DNA of 40,911 nucleotides from Sphaerisporangium melleum (GCF_014646695.1 NZ_BMNT01000057.1:1-40911); one strand, 5' to 3'. Shown: positions 8,841 through 17,034, counted from the stretch's first letter. Numbers and translations are program-made. The notes: a model not told the origin generated them from the sequence alone.

Positions 8841-9524
8841 TCAGGGAATGGCGCCAGGGGTGATCAGGCCGGTCTCGTAGGCGAGCACCACGGCCTGCAC
8901 CCGGTCACGCAGCCCCAGCTTGGTCAGCACGTTGCCCACGTGGGTCTTGACCGTCGTCTCGCTGACCACCAGCTCGGCGGCGATCTCGGCGTTCGACATG
9001 CCCCGGGCGATCAGCCGCAGCACCTCGAGCTCGCGCTCGGTCAGCCGGTGGACGCGGGCCGGAGTGGCCTGCTGGTGCGCCGAGGGCAGCCGGGCGGCGA
9101 ACTTGTCCAGCAGCCGGCGGGTCACGCTCGGCGCGACGATGGCGTCTCCCGCCGCCACGACGCGGATCGCCTGCACGAGCTCGTCGGGCGGCACGTCCTT
9201 CAGCAGGAAGCCGCTCGCGCCGGCGCGCAGCGCCTCCACGATGTACTCGTCCAGATCGAAGGTGGTCAGGACCAGGACGCGCGGCACGTGCGCGCCCGGG
9301 GCGGCGTCGCGCACGATGCGCCGGGTGGCGTCGATGCCGTCGACGCCGGGCATGCGGATGTCCATCAGGACGACATCGGGCAGCAGGGCCCGTGACTGGT
9401 CCATGGCGGTGGACCCGTTGCCCGCCTCGCCGACCACCGTGAGGTCCGGCTCGGCCTCCAGGATCAGCCGGAAGCCGGTACGCAGCAGCGGCTGGTCGTC
9501 GACCAGCAGCACCCTGATAGTCAT
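8841..9524 (-). CDS. NarL/FixJ-family response regulator
   Basis: 227 residues. Receiver domain 1-125 with the acidic pocket D9-D10, the phosphoacceptor D55 in VVLMDIRMPG, Thr in VLTTFD and Lys in FLLKD. A LuxR-type HTH follows (about 155-215), with LTERELEVLRLIARGMSNAEIA and TVKTHVGNVLTKLG. Its ATG overlaps the kinase stop (ATGA), so the two are translated together as a matched two-component system. Target genes are not evident nearby. Confidence 0.95.
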   Translation of the reverse strand: MTIRVLLVDDQPLLRTGFRLILEAEPDLTVVGEAGNGSTAMDQSRALLPDVVLMDIRMPGVDGIDATRRIVRDAAPGAHVPRVLVLTTFDLDEYIVEALRAGASGFLLKDVPPDELVQAIRVVAAGDAIVAPSVTRRLLDKFAARLPSAHQQATPARVHRLTERELEVLRLIARGMSNAEIAAELVVSETTVKTHVGNVLTKLGLRDRVQAVVLAYETGLITPGAIP

Positions 9525-10744
9525 CTGTGAGAGTCCTCAAGGGGGAATCGGGCTCGGACCTCGAATCCGCCCCCCTGCCGCGGGCCGATTCGCAGGATTC
9601 CACCATAAAGCGCCACACGCTCGCGTATGCCCACCAGGCCGTGACCGGGGCGGTCGTCCGAACCGCGCGCGAGGCGGCCGTTCGCGCCGATGCCGTTGTC
9701 CTCGACCTGTACCGTCAGCTCGCCGGGGTCGTGGCGGACGGTCACCCACGCCCGCGCGGCGGGCCCCGCGTGGCGCAGGCTGTTGGTCAGGGCCTCCTGG
9801 ACCAGGCGGTAGGCCGCAAGGTCGATGCCCGGCGGGAGCTCGCGCCGCTCACCCTCCACCCACAGCTGGGCGCGCAACCCGGCCTCGCGCATCTGGTCGA
9901 CCAGGCCGGGGAGGTCTCCCATGCCGGGCTGGGGCGCGAGCTCGGCGACCTCACCGGCCTCGGCGTCGGTGCGCAGCACGCCGACGATGCCCCGCATCTC
10001 GCGCATGGCGGTGCGGCCCATCTCCTCGATGGCCAGCAGGGCGTCCTTGGCGGCCTCGGGCCGGGTGTCGAGCACCTTGCGGGCGGCGGCCGCCTGGACG
10101 GTCATCACGCTCACGTGGTGGGCCACCACGTCGTGCAGCTCACGGGCGATGCGCGAGCGCTCCTCGGCGCGGGCGGCGCGGGTGTCGGCGTCCCGCGCCC
10201 GTTCCAGCCGCTCGGCGCGGTCGACCAGCTCGGCGAGGTAGACCCTGCGCAGCCGGACCGAGCGGCCCACCACCCACACGGTCAGGGTCACGACCACGGC
10301 GAAGGTCTGCTGCAGCCAGCCCTCCCGGCCGCCGCCGGCCACCACCTCGGCCAGGTGGGAGAACGTGCTCGCCGCGGCGGCCACAAGGCTGAGCGCCAGC
10401 CCGCGGTGGGTGGCGACGGTGTAGACCAGGACGAGCGAGGCCAGCCTGGACAGCCCCCCGTCGTAGGCGAGGGCCGCCAGGGCGATCTGGGGGATCTCGG
10501 CCAGGCAGATCATCGTGAGGGGCCGGAGCCTGCGCGCCGCCACCGGCAGGCAGGCCAGCGTGATGAGGCCGGCGCTGAGGGCGTCGGGCGTGCGGAACGG
10601 CCCGTACCCGGCGGAGGGATCGCCCGTACCGGCCAGCACGGCCGTCCAGATCGACAGCCCGGCCAGCACCAGAGCGAGGGCCGAGTCGCCGATCAGGGGA
10701 TGGGCTCTCAGCCAGGCCCGAGGGCCGCCGGGGGACGTGCGCAC
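9521..10744 (-). CDS. Two-component sensor histidine kinase (HisKA_3/NarL-partner type)
   Basis: 407 residues. The N-terminal half has about five membrane segments (about 18-40, 55-72, 77-95, 100-125, 145-162), with little outside the membrane, so it probably senses a membrane or lipid state; that is inference. The dimerisation domain has RIARELHDVVAHHVSVM with phosphoacceptor His204. The ATPase domain has VQEALTNSLRHAG (N box), VEDNGIGANG (G1) and GHGLVGIRERV (G2). It is encoded directly before its response regulator with a 4-nt overlap. The GTG start is 6 nt from a TAAATT -10, so the message looks leaderless. Confidence 0.95.
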   Translation of the reverse strand: MRTSPGGPRAWLRAHPLIGDSALALVLAGLSIWTAVLAGTGDPSAGYGPFRTPDALSAGLITLACLPVAARRLRPLTMICLAEIPQIALAALAYDGGLSRLASLVLVYTVATHRGLALSLVAAAASTFSHLAEVVAGGGREGWLQQTFAVVVTLTVWVVGRSVRLRRVYLAELVDRAERLERARDADTRAARAEERSRIARELHDVVAHHVSVMTVQAAAARKVLDTRPEAAKDALLAIEEMGRTAMREMRGIVGVLRTDAEAGEVAELAPQPGMGDLPGLVDQMREAGLRAQLWVEGERRELPPGIDLAAYRLVQEALTNSLRHAGPAARAWVTVRHDPGELTVQVEDNGIGANGRLARGSDDRPGHGLVGIRERVALYGGILRIGPRQGGGFEVRARFPLEDSHR

Positions 10745-10750
10745 CCTCTC

Positions 10751-10756
10751 AATTTA
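10751..10756 (-). promoter_or_regulatory. -10 element TAAATT of the kinase-regulator operon
   Basis: On the minus strand TAAATT is followed by six bases (GAGAGG) and then the GTG start at 10744. The spacing is that of a leaderless actinobacterial message. The 237-nt gap to the next gene holds nothing else I can name. Confidence 0.5.
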
Positions 10757-10981
10757 GGACGTCTGCGCTGCCCGCCACCCTGCTGCGGACGGATATCCGC
10801 CTCATCCCGCGGAAGGAGGCGTCCACGGCGTACGGGGAGCCGGCCGGGGTGAGGTGTCGTCGCCGGCGAGGCGGGCGGGTCCGGGCAGGGCGGGGGAGGG
10901 GCCGCCGGGAGGATGAGGATGGGGCCGGCGGGAGAGCGGGCCGGTGGGGATGGAAGGCGCTTTCCGGAGCGGGCGGGAGTG

Positions 10982-11752
10982 TCAGGCGGTGTGTGCCAGC
11001 TCGTCGGACGGTTCGCCGGCCGCCCCCGCCGCCGGCAGGCGCAGCACGACGCTCTGGACGCCTCGCGAGCCCGCGGCGAACCAGAGCGTCCCGTTGTGGG
11101 CGTGCGCGATGCCGCGGGCGATCGTGAGCTTCAGCCCGCAGTCCCCGGTGAAGGTGTCGAGCCGGGTGAACCGCTTCATCCGCCCGGTCTCCGATTCCGT
11201 GCCGAGGGCGCTGACCGACAGTTCGGCGGTGTCGCCGTCGAGGCGGACCCGGATGCTGCCCCCGCCGCGGCGGCGGGCCTCGGACGCCAGGATGGCGAGC
11301 GCTCTGCCCAGCTCGGCGCGGACGGCCTCGACGACGACCGGGCCGTCCGGCAGCGGCGCGAGCTCCAGGTCACCGGGGCGCTCGCCGGTCTCCGCCGCGA
11401 CCAGTTCCGCGAGGTCGACCCGCTCGGGCTCGGCCCGGCCCGCGGCGGTTCCGGCGGTCAGCAGCAGATCGTCGATCGCCTTCTGCAGCCGGCCGACGCC
11501 GCCGAGCGTCCGCTCCAGCAGGCACTCGAGGTCGGTCTGCTCGGGGTGCATGCCGGCCTCCTCCAATTCGGCGCGCAAGGCGGCCACCGAGGTCCGCAGC
11601 TCGTGCGCGACGTCGGCGGCGAACCTGCGCTGCTCGTCCAGGACGGCCGCGGCCTGGCGGACGGCCAGCTCGGCCAGTCTCCTGGCGTTGTCGGCGTGCC
11701 TGCCGGCCTGCTCGGCCTGCTCGAGCGTGGCCCGCAGAACCGGATCGGTCAT
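10982..11752 (-). CDS. Cytoplasmic histidine-kinase-like protein with a degenerate ATPase domain
   Basis: 256 residues without a membrane segment. A coiled-coil start (about 5-40) leads into a HisKA-type helix FAADVAHELRTSVAALRAEL with a candidate phosphoacceptor at His50. The C-terminal half still has the look of a HATPase domain: GLKLTIARGIAHAHNGTLWF resembles the G2 region and VQSVVLRLP the last strand. The N box (normally with a conserved Asn) reads ELGRALAILASEARRRG and no DxGxG G1 box is visible, so ATP binding is doubtful. No response regulator is adjacent. The start at 11752 follows AGAGGGGACAG; an upstream in-frame codon at 11827 has no ribosome site. Confidence 0.75.
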   Translation of the reverse strand: MTDPVLRATLEQAEQAGRHADNARRLAELAVRQAAAVLDEQRRFAADVAHELRTSVAALRAELEEAGMHPEQTDLECLLERTLGGVGRLQKAIDDLLLTAGTAAGRAEPERVDLAELVAAETGERPGDLELAPLPDGPVVVEAVRAELGRALAILASEARRRGGGSIRVRLDGDTAELSVSALGTESETGRMKRFTRLDTFTGDCGLKLTIARGIAHAHNGTLWFAAGSRGVQSVVLRLPAAGAAGEPSDELAHTA

Positions 11753-11911
11753 GACTGTCCCCTCTCTGGCCACCGGCGACCTTCGGCATCGGTCCCCGCT
11801 GCTCGTGGTTCTCTTCCAGACAACCATCTCCGAACCGGGAAAAGGGCCGCTGACCTGGCACTCCTCAGACTGGGACCAGCAGTACCAGGATGCCGATGAA
11901 ACGGAAGAAGC

Positions 11912-11942
11912 TTGACATTAACCTCCATACTGGACATATGGA
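11912..11942 (+). promoter_or_regulatory. Promoter and possible auto-operator of the MmyB-type regulator
   Basis: TTGACA at 11912-11917, 17 bases, then CATATG at 11935-11940 resembles a housekeeping promoter. An inverted repeat TCCATA-N7-TATGGA (11924-11929 and 11937-11942) covers the -10 side and the proposed start codon. If this promoter is used, the first in-frame codon inside the message would be GTG at 11950 rather than ATG at 11938, giving a protein four residues shorter. Confidence 0.4.
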
Positions 11943-12804
11943 CCGTGCTGTGGAACTGGGGGAGTTCCTCCGCTCGCGCCGCGCCCGCCTCCGCCCGCAG
12001 GACACCGGCACCGATCCCGGGATGCGCCGCAGACGTGTGCCGGGGCTGCGCCGGGAGGAACTGGCGCGCATGGCGGGGGTCAGCGTCGACTACTACACGC
12101 GCCTGGAGCAGGGCCGCAGCCGCAACGCCTCGCCGGCGGTGCTCGAGGCCATCGCCCGGGCCCTGCGCCTGGACGACACCGAGCGCGACCACCTGTTCAA
12201 CCTGGTCGCGCCCGTGCACGGCCACAGCGGCCACGGGCCGCCGCGGATCGCCGCCGAGACCTGGCAGCTGATCGAGAGCCTGGACGCCGGCGGGATGCCG
12301 GCGTTCGTCATGGCCAGGAACGGGGACATCCTCGCCGCCAACCGGTTGTTCCGCGCCCTGGTCTTCGACGTCTACGCGGTGCCCTCCCGCGAGCGGAACC
12401 TGGTGCGCTTCACCTTCTTCGACCCGCGGGCCCGGGAGCTGTCCTGCGACTGGGACGAGTGTGCCGGCTACCTCACGGCGATGCTCAAGTTCCAGGCCGG
12501 CCGCCATCCGGACGATTCGCGGCTCAACGAACTGATCCGCGACCTGATGGACCAGAGCGCCGACTTCCGCCGGCTGTGGGCGAAGTACGACGTCCACGAG
12601 CAGATCATGGGCGTGAAGTGCTACAACCACCCGGACGTCGGACGGCTGTCCGTCGCCTTCCACACCATGTCGCTGCCCGGAGAACCCGACCAGAAGCTCT
12701 TCATCTACACGGCCACGCCCGGCACCTCCTCCTCCGACGCCCTGCGCCTGCTGGCCAAGCACGTGGAGGAGGGCGGCCTGTCATCGCCGGACGGGCGCCT
12801 GTGA
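11938..12804 (+). CDS. XRE-family regulator with MmyB-like ligand-binding domain
   Basis: 288 residues. The N-terminal HTH has ELGEFLRSRRARLRP, then RRRVPGLRREELARMAGVSV followed by YYTRLEQGR, the standard opening of this family. After the DNA-binding domain (to about 85) comes the MmyB-like PAS-type domain, with PAFVMARNGDILAANRLFRAL and a conserved C-terminal HTMSLPGEPDQKLFIYTATP. These regulators usually control a neighbouring oxidoreductase gene; here the divergent neighbour is the kinase-like protein instead. The family alignment favours ATG 11938 over the ATG at 11890, although the promoter reading leaves GTG 11950 possible. Ligand unknown; fatty-acid-like ligands are suggested for the family. 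Confidence 0.9.
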   Translation: MDRAVELGEFLRSRRARLRPQDTGTDPGMRRRRVPGLRREELARMAGVSVDYYTRLEQGRSRNASPAVLEAIARALRLDDTERDHLFNLVAPVHGHSGHGPPRIAAETWQLIESLDAGGMPAFVMARNGDILAANRLFRALVFDVYAVPSRERNLVRFTFFDPRARELSCDWDECAGYLTAMLKFQAGRHPDDSRLNELIRDLMDQSADFRRLWAKYDVHEQIMGVKCYNHPDVGRLSVAFHTMSLPGEPDQKLFIYTATPGTSSSDALRLLAKHVEEGGLSSPDGRL

Positions 12805-12814
12805 CCCGCCCGGC

Positions 12815-13030
12815 TCAACCGGGGAAGTGCCCGGCCTTCACGCCGCGGCTGAACATGTTCCACTCGCGGGCCGCGAACACCAGCGCCGGCCCGGCCGGCC
12901 GCTTGCTGTCGCGCACGCCCACCCTGCCGCCGGGCAGGCGGGCCACCTCGACGCAGTTGCCGCCGCTGCTGCCGGAGTAGGGGGAGCGGTACCACGTCGC
13001 CTCGCGTAAATCATCCTTCAGGTGGTCCAT
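12815..13030 (-). CDS. DUF397 domain protein
   Basis: 71 residues and a textbook DUF397 sequence: ATWYRSPYSGSSGGNCVEVA, then GRVGVRDSKRPAGPALVF and W-x-x-F near the end. Such proteins occur in many copies in sporulating actinomycetes next to XRE regulators; BldB and the partners of WhiJ belong here, and some pairs are thought to act like toxin-antitoxin or developmental switches. Its start lies 13 nt inside the end of the upstream XRE gene, so the two are co-translated. Confidence 0.92.
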   Translation of the reverse strand: MDHLKDDLREATWYRSPYSGSSGGNCVEVARLPGGRVGVRDSKRPAGPALVFAAREWNMFSRGVKAGHFPG

Positions 13031-13842
13031 CGCTGAATCGTCTCCCTGATCAAGTCGAGCGAAGCGCGCCGCGGAAGCGCCTCAGCACGGATCACTTCAT
13101 ACCGGACGGTGAGCTCTTCGACCTCCGCCGCGCGCTCGACGACCTGGCCCTGCCCCGCCGACTCCAGATAGACGGTGTCGGGCAGGCCGCGGGTCTGGGC
13201 GATGATGAACCCGCCTTCCAGTCCGGTGGTGCAATATGCGCTGAGCGGGACGATCTGGATCGTGACATACGGCAGCGTGCCGGCCTCCAGCAGGCGGTGC
13301 AGCTGGGCCGCCATGATCTCGGCACTGCCGATCGGCCGGTGCAGCACCGCTTCGTCGAGCACCGCCCACAGCATGGGCGGCTCGGGCCGCTCGAAGATGC
13401 GCTGGCGCTCCATGCGCGCCGCCACCTGCTCTTCGACGTCCTCGCAGGTCGCCCGCGGCTCGCCGAGCAGGATCGCCCGCGCGTACTCCTCGGTCTGCAG
13501 CAGCCCGGGCACCACCAGCGGCTCCCACGTGCGCAGCGTGGCCGCCTCGCGCTCGACCTCCAGCCAGGGACGGAACCACGACGGGGTGGAGGCGCGGTTG
13601 ATGAACGGCCACAGCCTCAGCAGCGCACCGTCGACTTGCAGGGCCTTGTCACAGCGCTCGGCGAAGTCGCGGGACGGAGTGCGCCGGGCGTTCTCCACCA
13701 TGCCCACCAGCGCCACCGAGAAGCAGATCTTCTGCGCCAGCTGCTCCATCGTCCAGCCGGCCGCCATGCGGTGCCGCCGCAGCTCATAGCCGAACAGTGC
13801 CTGTGCGGAGGCGGCCGGGTCGAGCTCTCGGGGGGCGGGCAT
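13018..13842 (-). CDS. XRE-family regulator with DUF5753 domain
   Basis: 274 residues. HTH (about 15-70) with LRRHRMAAGWTMEQLAQKI and ALVGMVENARRTPSRDFAER, then the DUF5753 domain with WEPLVVPGLLQTEEYARAIL and the C-terminal ELTVRYEVIRAEALP block. This is the WhiJ-like partner of the overlapping DUF397 gene downstream. Start supported by CCGGAGGCAGG before ATG. Regulation is probably by itself at the palindromes in 13900-13932. The third member seen in some such clusters, a small HATPase, is absent; two tiny divergent reading frames occupy that side. Confidence 0.93.
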   Translation of the reverse strand: MPAPRELDPAASAQALFGYELRRHRMAAGWTMEQLAQKICFSVALVGMVENARRTPSRDFAERCDKALQVDGALLRLWPFINRASTPSWFRPWLEVEREAATLRTWEPLVVPGLLQTEEYARAILLGEPRATCEDVEEQVAARMERQRIFERPEPPMLWAVLDEAVLHRPIGSAEIMAAQLHRLLEAGTLPYVTIQIVPLSAYCTTGLEGGFIIAQTRGLPDTVYLESAGQGQVVERAAEVEELTVRYEVIRAEALPRRASLDLIRETIQRWTT

Positions 13843-13899
13843 CCTGCCTCCGGTTCGTCGTAATCACTGATCTCCGTGACGTCTTCCACATTTCTTTAC

Positions 13900-13932
13900 A
13901 CAGAAACTGTCGAATACGCAATGGATGTCCAT
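13900..13932. promoter_or_regulatory. Palindromes in the XRE / small-gene divergent region
   Basis: ACAG-AAA-CTGT at 13900-13910 and ATGGA-TG-TCCAT at 13921-13932 stand between the XRE gene and the divergent small genes. The region 13870-13935 is AT-richer than its surroundings, as expected for promoters. They are candidate binding sites for the XRE protein; direct evidence is lacking. Confidence 0.35.
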
Positions 13933-14011
13933 GGGTACGCTGCGTAGCCGACAGGTGGCAGTCTGGGAGGGACGAGCGGCAGACGGGTGCACGACGGAGG
14001 CGACGACGAGC

Positions 14012-14083
14012 ATGCCACAGCTTCATCGTGAGGGCACGGGCGCGCCGCGTCCAGTGGCCCGGGGCACGGAGGCGGTCCGATGA
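14012..14083 (+). CDS. Possible 23-residue leader or small protein
   Basis: An ATG preceded by GGAGG (13996-14000, 11 nt away) opens a 23-codon frame, MPQLHREGTG then APRPVARGTEAVR, whose TGA overlaps the ATG of the next small frame as ATGA. The arrangement is that of translational coupling. The peptide is basic and has no recognisable family. With so few codons it could be chance. Confidence 0.3.
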   Translation: MPQLHREGTGAPRPVARGTEAVR

Positions 14084-14343
14084 TCTATCCTTCCCCCGGC
14101 CGCACCGACATCCACGAGGCGCAGCGGTGCGCCAACCTCGACACCGTGCGGCGCGTGCGCGAGACCGTGGCCGAGCTGGTGTGCGCCGAGCGCCGCCGGC
14201 GGCGGGCCGAGAGGCTGATCGCCGCCTGGTGCCCCGATCGCGTCCGGCTCGGCCAGGCCCTGCCACCCGCGGCGTCCCGCTCCTGTGAGAGGAGCGGAGC
14301 GCCGGGGGCGGCCGCCGAGAGCGGGCACGCCGGCGGCCGGTGA
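14080..14343 (+). CDS. Small basic helical protein of unknown function
   Basis: 87 residues with an ideal GGAGG at 14068-14072, seven bases before ATG. The first 60 residues are helical and highly charged, with LDTVRRVRETVAELVCAERR and a row of arginines (RRRRRAERL), then AAWCPDRVRLGQALP; the last 28 are Ala/Gly/Ser-rich. I do not recognise the family. It is divergent from the XRE/DUF397 pair and its stop is three bases from the convergent recB stop, so it fills the gap neatly. It could be a DNA- or RNA-binding accessory of that pair. Confidence 0.5.
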   Translation: MIYPSPGRTDIHEAQRCANLDTVRRVRETVAELVCAERRRRRAERLIAAWCPDRVRLGQALPPAASRSCERSGAPGAAAESGHAGGR

Positions 14344-14346
14344 ATC

Positions 14347-15207
14347 TCACAGCTCGTCGGTGGCCGCCCGCCGCGCGCCCCGCACCGTGTCGCCGGGACG
14401 GCGGTCGGGCACCGGCGGGGGAGTGCCGCCGAACTCCGGGCACAGCTCCTGGTAGTCGCACCAGTCGCAGAGCCTGCTGCGCCGCGCCCGCCACTCCCTG
14501 GTGGTGAGCGACCGTTCGATGGCCTCCCACAGCGCCTGCACCTTGCGCTCGGTGGCCCGCAGGTCGCCCTCGTCGGGGGCGTAGCGGACGATCTCGCCGT
14601 TGCCGAGGTACATCAACTGCAGCAGCCGTGGCACGGTGCCGCGCAGCCGCCACAGCACCAGCGCGTAGAACTTCATCTGGAACAGCGCCTTGGCCTCGAA
14701 GTCGCGGCCGGGGGCGCTGCCGGTCTTGTAGTCGACCACCCGCACGTCGCCGGTGGGCGCCACGTCGACGCGGTCGATGTAGCCGCGCAGCATCAGGCCG
14801 CTGTCGAGCACGGCCTCGACGTACAACTCGCGTTGCGCGGGCTCCAGGCGCTGCGGATCCTCCAGCGCGAAGTAGCGCTCGAGCATCTGGCGGGCCTGGC
14901 CGATCCAGCGGTCGTGCTCGGTGTCGTCCTCGAACAGCGTGGCGTACTCGGGCGACTGCTCCAGCAGGCGGGCCCACTGCGGGTCGAGCAGTGCCTGGGC
15001 CGCGGCGACGGTGCGCTCGGCGGCCGGCAGGTCGTACAGCCGCTCCAGCACGGCGTGGACGAGCGTGCCCCGCACGGCGGCGGGGGAGGGCCGCTCGGGA
15101 AGCCGGTCGATCACCCGGAAGCGGTAGAGCAGCGGGCAGGTCATGAAGTCGCCGGCTCGGGAGGGGGAGAGGCTGCCGATGATCGCGGGCGGCTCCGAAA
15201 CGCTCAT
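14347..15207 (-). CDS. RecB-family PD-(D/E)XK exonuclease with likely 4Fe-4S cluster
   Basis: 286 residues. The nuclease core has GTLVHAVLERL (His51), GYIDRVD (Asp145), VVDYKTG (Asp159 and Lys161) and the Q-x-x-x-Y element at Gln177-Tyr181. Cys24 near the N terminus and Cys247, Cys250, Cys256 near the C terminus have the AddB/Cas4-like arrangement that holds an iron-sulfur cluster. It is a single-domain nuclease without a helicase. The gene is conserved beside the proteasome locus in actinomycetes, divergent from a site-2 protease as here. The ATG follows a TACAGT -10 by six bases and lacks a ribosome site, so it appears leaderless. Confidence 0.92.
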   Translation of the reverse strand: MSVSEPPAIIGSLSPSRAGDFMTCPLLYRFRVIDRLPERPSPAAVRGTLVHAVLERLYDLPAAERTVAAAQALLDPQWARLLEQSPEYATLFEDDTEHDRWIGQARQMLERYFALEDPQRLEPAQRELYVEAVLDSGLMLRGYIDRVDVAPTGDVRVVDYKTGSAPGRDFEAKALFQMKFYALVLWRLRGTVPRLLQLMYLGNGEIVRYAPDEGDLRATERKVQALWEAIERSLTTREWRARRSRLCDWCDYQELCPEFGGTPPPVPDRRPGDTVRGARRAATDEL

Positions 15208-15213
15208 GCCGGA

Positions 15214-15219
15214 ACTGTA
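15214..15219 (-). promoter_or_regulatory. -10 element TACAGT of leaderless recB-family gene
   Basis: On the minus strand TACAGT is followed by six bases and the ATG at 15207. A matching -10 for the divergent protease gene may be TAGCAT at 15287-15292. No strong -35 is seen for either. Confidence 0.5.
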
Positions 15220-15320
15220 GGCGAGCCGGACGACACTTCACGCCCGAGACGCCGGTCAGGTAGGCGTTTGCGCGCCCGAAGCCGCGTAGCATCGAGGCAC
15301 AAGGAGGGAAGACGACCATC

Positions 15321-16457
15321 ATGAGCACCCAGACCCCGCAACGCCCTGCGTCTCCGGGGCTGCGCATGGGAAGCCCCTTCGGCATCCCCGTGTACGTCTC
15401 ACCGACGTGGCTGATCGTCGCGGCGTTCATCACCTACACCTTCCAGCCCGTGGTGGCGAGCGACCTGCCGGGCAGGAGCACGCTCACCACCTACCTGGTC
15501 GCCTTCCTGTTCGCCGTCTTCCTCTACGCGTCGGTGCTGCTGCACGAGCTGGCGCACTGTGTGATGGCCCGCTACTTCGGCCTGCCGGTGCGCCGCATCA
15601 CGCTCTATCTGCTCGGCGGGGTCTCCGAGATCGAGCGCGAGCCCGAGACGCCGGCGCGGGAGTTCCTCGTCGCCTTCGTGGGCCCGCTGGCCTCGCTGGG
15701 TCTCGCCGCCGCAGGTTTCGCCGTCAGCCTGGTCATCCCCAGCGAGACCATCCCGCATGTGCTGATCTGGCAGCTGTGGTTCTCCAACGCCATCGTCGGA
15801 GTGTTCAACCTGCTGCCCGGCCTGCCGCTCGACGGCGGCCGCATGCTGCGCGCCGGGGTGTGGAAGCTCACCCGCAACTCCGTCACCGGCACCAAGGCCG
15901 CCGCCTGGTTCGGGCGCGGGCTGGCCGTCGCCCTGGTGGGGCTCACCCTCGGCTCCTCCTGGGTCACCCGCCAGGAGCCCGACTGGGGCCAGTTGCTGTG
16001 GTCGGTGCTGCTGGCCTCCTTCATCTGGATGGGGGCCAGCCAGTCGCTGCAGGTCGCCAAGGTGCGCGCCCGCATGCCGCGGCTCCAGGCCCGCACGCTG
16101 GCCAGGCGGGCCGTCCCGGTCACCGCCGACGTGCCGCTGGCCGAGGCCATGCGCCGGGCCGGTGAGGCACAGGCCGGGGCCATGGTGGTCGTCGACCATG
16201 ACGGGCACCCGGTCGGCATCGTCAACGAGTCGGCCGTGGCCGCCACGCCCGAGCACCGCCGGCCCTGGGTGACCGTGGGGTCCCTGGCGCGCAGCCTGGA
16301 GCCCGCGCTGGTGCTGCCCGCCGACCTGTCGGGCGAGTCGCTGATCGACGCCATGCGCGAGGCGCCCTCCGGGGAGTACCTCCTGGTCGAGCGGGGCGGC
16401 GACGTGTTCGGCGTCCTGGTCACCGCCGACGTCAACCGCATCTTCAGCGGCGTCTGA
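15321..16457 (+). CDS. Site-2 intramembrane metalloprotease (M50) with CBS domains
   Basis: 378 residues. Several membrane segments hold the zinc site HELAH (His75, Glu76, His79) and the third ligand Asp171 in NLLPGLPLDGGR. The C-terminal third (about 250-378) is a CBS pair, with PVTADVPLAEAMRRAGEAQA and MVVVDHDGHPVGIV, then the second repeat ending VFGVLVTADVNRIF; this suggests adenine-nucleotide control. It resembles the Rip3-type mycobacterial proteins. AAGGAGG at 15301-15307 lies 13 nt upstream of the ATG. It is divergent from the recB gene, the usual neighbour in this locus. Substrates are probably membrane-bound regulators such as anti-sigma factors, by family analogy. Confidence 0.93.
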   Translation: MSTQTPQRPASPGLRMGSPFGIPVYVSPTWLIVAAFITYTFQPVVASDLPGRSTLTTYLVAFLFAVFLYASVLLHELAHCVMARYFGLPVRRITLYLLGGVSEIEREPETPAREFLVAFVGPLASLGLAAAGFAVSLVIPSETIPHVLIWQLWFSNAIVGVFNLLPGLPLDGGRMLRAGVWKLTRNSVTGTKAAAWFGRGLAVALVGLTLGSSWVTRQEPDWGQLLWSVLLASFIWMGASQSLQVAKVRARMPRLQARTLARRAVPVTADVPLAEAMRRAGEAQAGAMVVVDHDGHPVGIVNESAVAATPEHRRPWVTVGSLARSLEPALVLPADLSGESLIDAMREAPSGEYLLVERGGDVFGVLVTADVNRIFSGV

Positions 16458-17034
16458 CCCGCACCCTGCCGCCCTCGCCGAACCGTCCCGCCAGAGCCGG
16501 TGCGCGGGCTCGCCGCGCCGCCGGCCGCTCATCGCACCCGTCTCGATGTGCGCCGGTCCACTCCAGGCCGGCAGCGCCTGGGCTTCCGGCCGGGGTGCCG
16601 GCTCCACGTCCTGCCGATCGGTCGCGGAACCGCCCGGCGTCAGCCGGCACCCCGGCTCCACGCCCCTCGCCCGGCCGGCGGAGTCCGCGGAGGGCCCAGC
16701 CCGGCCGGTGTCCTGGCCCTTCCCGACGTCTGCGCCGGCTCGGGGCATGAGAGGGTTCGCCGGCTCGGCGACCGCGGCCGGCGCGGCGCACATTCCGGGG
16801 ACGTGCGCGAGGACACAGAGGTCTTCCTGGTCTGACGGGTTCTGCCGCCGGTGGCCCGGAAAGGACTTCTGGCGTGGTTTTTGCTACGGTCCGGTGCCAG
16901 CGGCAGCCTCATCACCCCCCGCCCGTCCTGGCGAGTCCCGGCCCGGCACCACCCGGATCGCGGCCGGCCGGCGGGAACGGCCCGATGCGGTCTTCCGTTG
17001 GTCAACTGGTGTCTTCGGGAAGAGGGAGAGTTCT
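16458..17034. other. Long intergenic region with a 15-bp inverted repeat
   Basis: 577 nt without a credible gene. It contains a perfect 15-bp inverted repeat: GCCGGGGTGCCGGCT at 16589-16603 and its complement at 16642-16656, 38 nt apart, and the right arm repeats CCGGCTCCACG (16598-16608 and 16652-16662). It may fold downstream of the protease message. A possible extended -10, TGC-TACGGT ending at 16890, could start the FHA gene transcript, but no matching -35 was found. Confidence 0.4.

Noticed and set aside
15399-16793. Minus-strand open frame of 464 codons opposite the site-2 protease
   Set aside because: Composition is Gly/His/Gln/Arg-rich shadow type, while the plus strand has HELAH and LDGGR motifs.
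16546-17034. Upstream extension of the FHA protein by 163 residues
   Set aside because: The extension has no protein-like pattern, and GTG 17035 has a good ribosome site followed directly by folded-domain sequence.
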